A stretch of DNA of 64,000 nt from Zonotrichia leucophrys gambelii (Eukaryota; Chordata; Aves; Passeriformes; Passerellidae): assembly GCF_028769735.1 (NCBI RefSeq), contig NC_088173.1, forward strand, positions 61,970,421 to 62,034,420, read 5' to 3'. The notes beneath the pieces are model-generated. The model was not told the DNA's origin, did no database searches, and saw only the letters and a program-made list of their open reading frames with translations. Below are positions 61,201 through 64,000 of the stretch, piece by piece. A program made the translations under genes and the position numbers. Within the stretch, counting starts at the first letter, position 1. Each line of letters starts with the position of its first letter.

Positions 61201-63015
61201 ACAATTTATAATACAAATCCAATGCTTAGGCACTTTTTAAATTTACCCTTTTAAGTACATAAAAATATCCACTTATTTAAACACTTGGAAATCTTTATGG
61301 TTTTTTACTTCATTTTAATTGCAGATGAAACAAAAAATTTCAGATGATATGGATGAATTGACACAATTCATAAATGCTTCTGATTACTACGTAATTGTCT
61401 TCAGTGACTAAACTGATGTAAAACTTCAAACTTCAAACCAAAAATAAAACAGCCAGTCTTAAATCATTTCAAGTTTCTATATTCAAAAATTTATTGATTT
61501 TATAGTTGATATTTTGTGGTAACTCAGTCTACAAAAAATATAGTCCTGGTCTTTCAACCAAAAGAACTGTCACGGACTCCATTTACTCTAGATCAGTGAT
61601 CAACTGACTAAGTCATGGCTACAATATTAATTCCTACATAAGCTTACCTGCTTGTCTCCTTCTCTTGGGAAACTCACTGGAGTAAAATGTTGAGCTGCTG
61701 TTGCTGTCATGGTGCTCATCACTGCTTGATACTACCAGCTCTTACATGCTGCAAATTACTAAATAGAGCAAACAAAGCTGTGAAGTAGGTATGTTGAACT
61801 TATAAATAGTTGGTATCAAAGCAGTTCAGTGTTATAAGAGTGACAATTAGATTTAAAATTATATGCACTTAGGCAATTTACTTAAATGGAAACTCTTAAC
61901 ACAGCAATTTGTGCACTAGACCATTATAAATGTCTTTTTGGTTTCAATTTTAGAAAATTATTTCAAAAAATATATTGTGTTAGGACTGTTCTTAAGAAGA
62001 TAATTACTGTAAAAATTCATTCAATATAATTACATTAAGATGTGAGTGTATGAGAATAAAGCTCTGTATGCCAAAAAAAATCTTACTATGTATAAAATAT
62101 CTCAGAAATATTGAACAAATAAATGAAATTCACATATTTCTTCCATAATTTTACCATCAGAGCTCAAAGAAACCACTTTTTCATATAAAATTAGCTGTGT
62201 GAGAAATCATCTGTAGGCCAAAATATAATTTATTTAGAAAATAACATTGAGTGGAAGGTAACAAAAGCTTTGAAAGGTCATATATATAGTGCTATAGCAA
62301 TTCTTGTCAACAATGGTCTTCACTATCAATTTATCAATTTTCTTTACCAATTCAATTCAAAATAAATAGAGATGTCTAAAAAACCATATAGAACTATTTT
62401 GTAGAGCAGAAATATTTCATGTTGTAAGGATATTTAAATGAAAAATATGTAACCTTTCTGGCAACTTGCTACTGACTCTTCATTATTGTTATAAACTGAA
62501 ATTAAAGAAAGCAATCAAAAGTCTGATTTTTAAAAAAAATATTTTCTGAGAGCAGGAGGAATTAAGATAACGAGGCAATTGCAAATTTGTCTTTGTGGAG
62601 AGAGATGTAATGAGTTAGTAAGTCTAGAAATCATGTAAATGCTGCTTTACACAAACATATGATTATCAATGAATCCTTGCTTATTCTAGAACAAATCACT
62701 TATTCTATAAGTGAAAAAAAGCTGCATCAACACAAAATAAATATGGCTATTTGGTTTTCTTTATAATAAATTCTATAGAGTTCACAATTTAAAATTAAAC
62801 AAAATTAAACAAAATTAAACAATTGAACTTTGTGAGAATACCCTCTCTACTATTGGAGATGAGTTAAACACTACAAATGCACTGCTTTCAAACAGAGTTC
62901 TTTGTTTTTTGTCCTTTGTATCCACACTACAAGGAGTTGCAGATAAGTGTGATACAACCCCCCTTCAATTTTTTCTCCTTGAAAAATCAGTTCTACAGAA
63001 AACGTGAAGGATTTG
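58265..63015. other. Intergenic DNA, no gene seen
   Basis: AT-rich, no exon or transposon recognised. A 10-bp unit repeated three times lies at 62791-62820. The 60950-61150 segment is less AT-rich and non-repetitive but carries no motif I can name. Confidence 0.5.
62791..62820. repeat. Three perfect 10-bp tandem units
   Basis: aaaattaaac is repeated three times without mismatch. Confidence 0.95.
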
Positions 63016-63019
63016 GAAA

Positions 63020-63261
63020 CAGGTGGAAAGGATGAACTGGCCATTCATGGCTTGGACAGGTGTACTCTGCTGGATAAAGACACGGGTTGGATGGCAGCTC
63101 CAGAGAGTGGTGGTGAATGCAGTAAACTCCAGTTGGTGCTGTTCCCCAGGGCTCAGTACTTGGGCCAGTTCTGTTCAAAACCATTATCAACAATTTGATG
63201 AGGAAGGGGTGTATCCTCAGTAAGTTCACAGACACCAAGTTGGGTGGGAGAGCTTTTCTAA
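63020..63261 (+). mobile_element. CR1 LINE, first part of a copy interrupted by an LTR
   Basis: Sense CR1 from inside the reverse-transcriptase open frame: 'ggcttggacaggtgtactct', 'gagagtggtggtgaatgcag', 'ccccagggctcagtacttgg', 'tcctcagtaagttcacagac' and 'accaagttgggtgggagagc'. The peptide around 63125-63180 corresponds to the family's QGSVLGP-like motif, here degraded. Interrupted at 63262 by a solo LTR; it resumes at 63641. Confidence 0.9.
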
Positions 63262-63640
63262 TGTGCAGCCATGATATTTTCTGAAAATCTTTTCCTTAGG
63301 ATTTTTTCTCCGGAGAAGCTGAGAGGCCTCAGGAACAAAACGTAAACAATGGTTATCTGCTGCTGTGGAATGCAACAGCTGCACCTGTGATTGGTCTCAT
63401 AGAGTTGTTTTTAATTAATGGCCAATCAGTCAGCTGGCTGGGGCTCTCTGTCTGAGACACAAGCCTTTGTTATTCATTCTTTCTATTCTTAGCAAGCCTT
63501 CTGATGAAATCCTTTCTTCTATTCTTTTAGTATAGTTTTAATATAATATATATCATAAAATAATAAATCAAGCCTTCTGAAACATGGAGTCAGATCCTTG
63601 TCTCTTCCCTCATCCTCAGACCCCTGTGAACACCCTCACA
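63262..63640 (+). mobile_element. Solo ERV LTR with intact ends and target duplication
   Basis: A 379-bp LTR beginning tgtgcagccatgatatttt and ending caccctcaca. It is flanked by ctaa on both sides (63258-63261 and 63641-63644), a 4-bp target-site duplication. An AATAAA poly(A) signal lies at 63562-63567. I recognise the sequence as a family abundant in passerine genomes ('gagaagctgagaggcctcag', 'aacatggagtcagatccttg'). A 4-bp duplication fits gammaretrovirus-like (ERV1) integration better than betaretrovirus-like (usually 6 bp). No viral genes are present. It sits inside a CR1, so it is the younger element. Confidence 0.93.
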
Positions 63641-64000
63641 CTAATGGAAGGTGGGAAGGCTCTGCAGAGGGATCTGGGCAGGCTGAATGGAGGGGCTGCA
63701 GAGAACTCTGTTAGGTTCAATAGGTCCTGCACTTGTGTCACAACAATGCCACATATCTCTATGGGCACAGGGAAGGGTGGTGTGAGAGCTGCTCAGCAGA
63801 AAGGGGTGTGGGGTGCTGTTTGACAGCCAGCTGGGTATGAGCCAGCAGTGTGCCCAGGCGGCCAAGAGTGCCAATGACATCCTGGCCTGTGTCACTGTAC
63901 TCAGCACTGCTTAGGCCGCACCTCAAGTATTGTGTCCAGTTCCAGGCCTCTCCCTTCAAAAAAAGACATCGAGGGGCTGAAGCAAGTCCAGAGAAGGGTA
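63641..64000 (+). mobile_element. CR1 LINE, second part, running off the window
   Basis: CR1 resumes in register: 'ggaaggctctgcagagggat', 'gttaggttcaataggtcctg', 'gtatgagccagcagtgtgcc', 'caggcggccaagagtgccaa', 'cgcacctcaagtattgtgtc' and 'caagtccagagaagggta' at the window edge. Compared with the family, about 50 bp appear deleted between 'tcctggcctgtgtcac' and 'tgtactcagcactgc' (near 63893). The frames at 63584-63823 and 63641-63907 are repeat shadows. Confidence 0.92.

Noticed and set aside
1..64000. CRISPR arrays, tRNA or rRNA genes, bacterial operons or a prokaryotic defence system
   Set aside because: No regularly spaced direct repeats, cloverleaf or rRNA signatures, and no long coding frames. 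The sequence is clearly vertebrate nuclear DNA.

Overview
This window looks like an AT-rich, gene-poor stretch of a bird nuclear genome, most likely a songbird (passerine). No complete gene, RNA gene, CRISPR array or prokaryotic structure is visible. The avian call rests on many 3'-truncated CR1 LINE fragments. Their 3' ends carry the characteristic avian words, such as 'ggtcccttccaac', 'attctatgatt' and 'gaatcattaaggttgg'. It also rests on LTR families that I recognise from memory of bird genomes: an ERVL-type LTR running from tgtcctggttt to accacgaca, a ~1 kb LTR ending in 'cagtaca' when read on the plus strand, and a ~380 bp LTR starting tgtgcagccatgat. No database was searched, so family names are recognition-level only.

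Layout. 1-5.6 kb: AT-rich intergenic DNA. 5.6-6.5 kb: an old minus-strand CR1 carrying a T-rich insert. 9.0-9.3 kb: a plus-strand CR1 3' end. 16.5-18.7 kb: a repeat cluster, with a minus-strand CR1 split by an ERVL LTR, followed by a ~1 kb LTR. 21.4-22.0 kb: two abutting LTR pieces in opposite orientations. 26.5-31.0 kb: scattered CR1 3' ends and a partial ERVL LTR. 32.3-33.3 kb: a probable LTR with a TATA-like box. 33.9-34.2 kb: a protein-like minus-strand open frame with a possible splice acceptor, the only candidate cellular coding sequence. 41.5-43.6 kb: a plus-strand CR1 split by an LTR-like insertion, then a second CR1 3' end. 49.1-49.9 kb: an AT-only palindrome abutting an ERVL LTR. 55.0-56.3 kb: two CR1 internal fragments. 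58.1 kb: a CR1 3' end. 63.0-64.0 kb: a CR1 cleanly interrupted by a solo LTR flanked by a 4-bp duplication, running off the window end.

The rest is unique-looking, roughly two-thirds AT DNA with short microsatellites. Several segments have the texture of conserved non-coding (enhancer-like) DNA, but this cannot be shown from one sequence. The most unusual structure is a 73-bp near-perfect hairpin at 24473-24545, with the size and shape of a microRNA precursor or a tiny palindromic transposon. The open frames over 60 codons are otherwise chance or repeat-derived.
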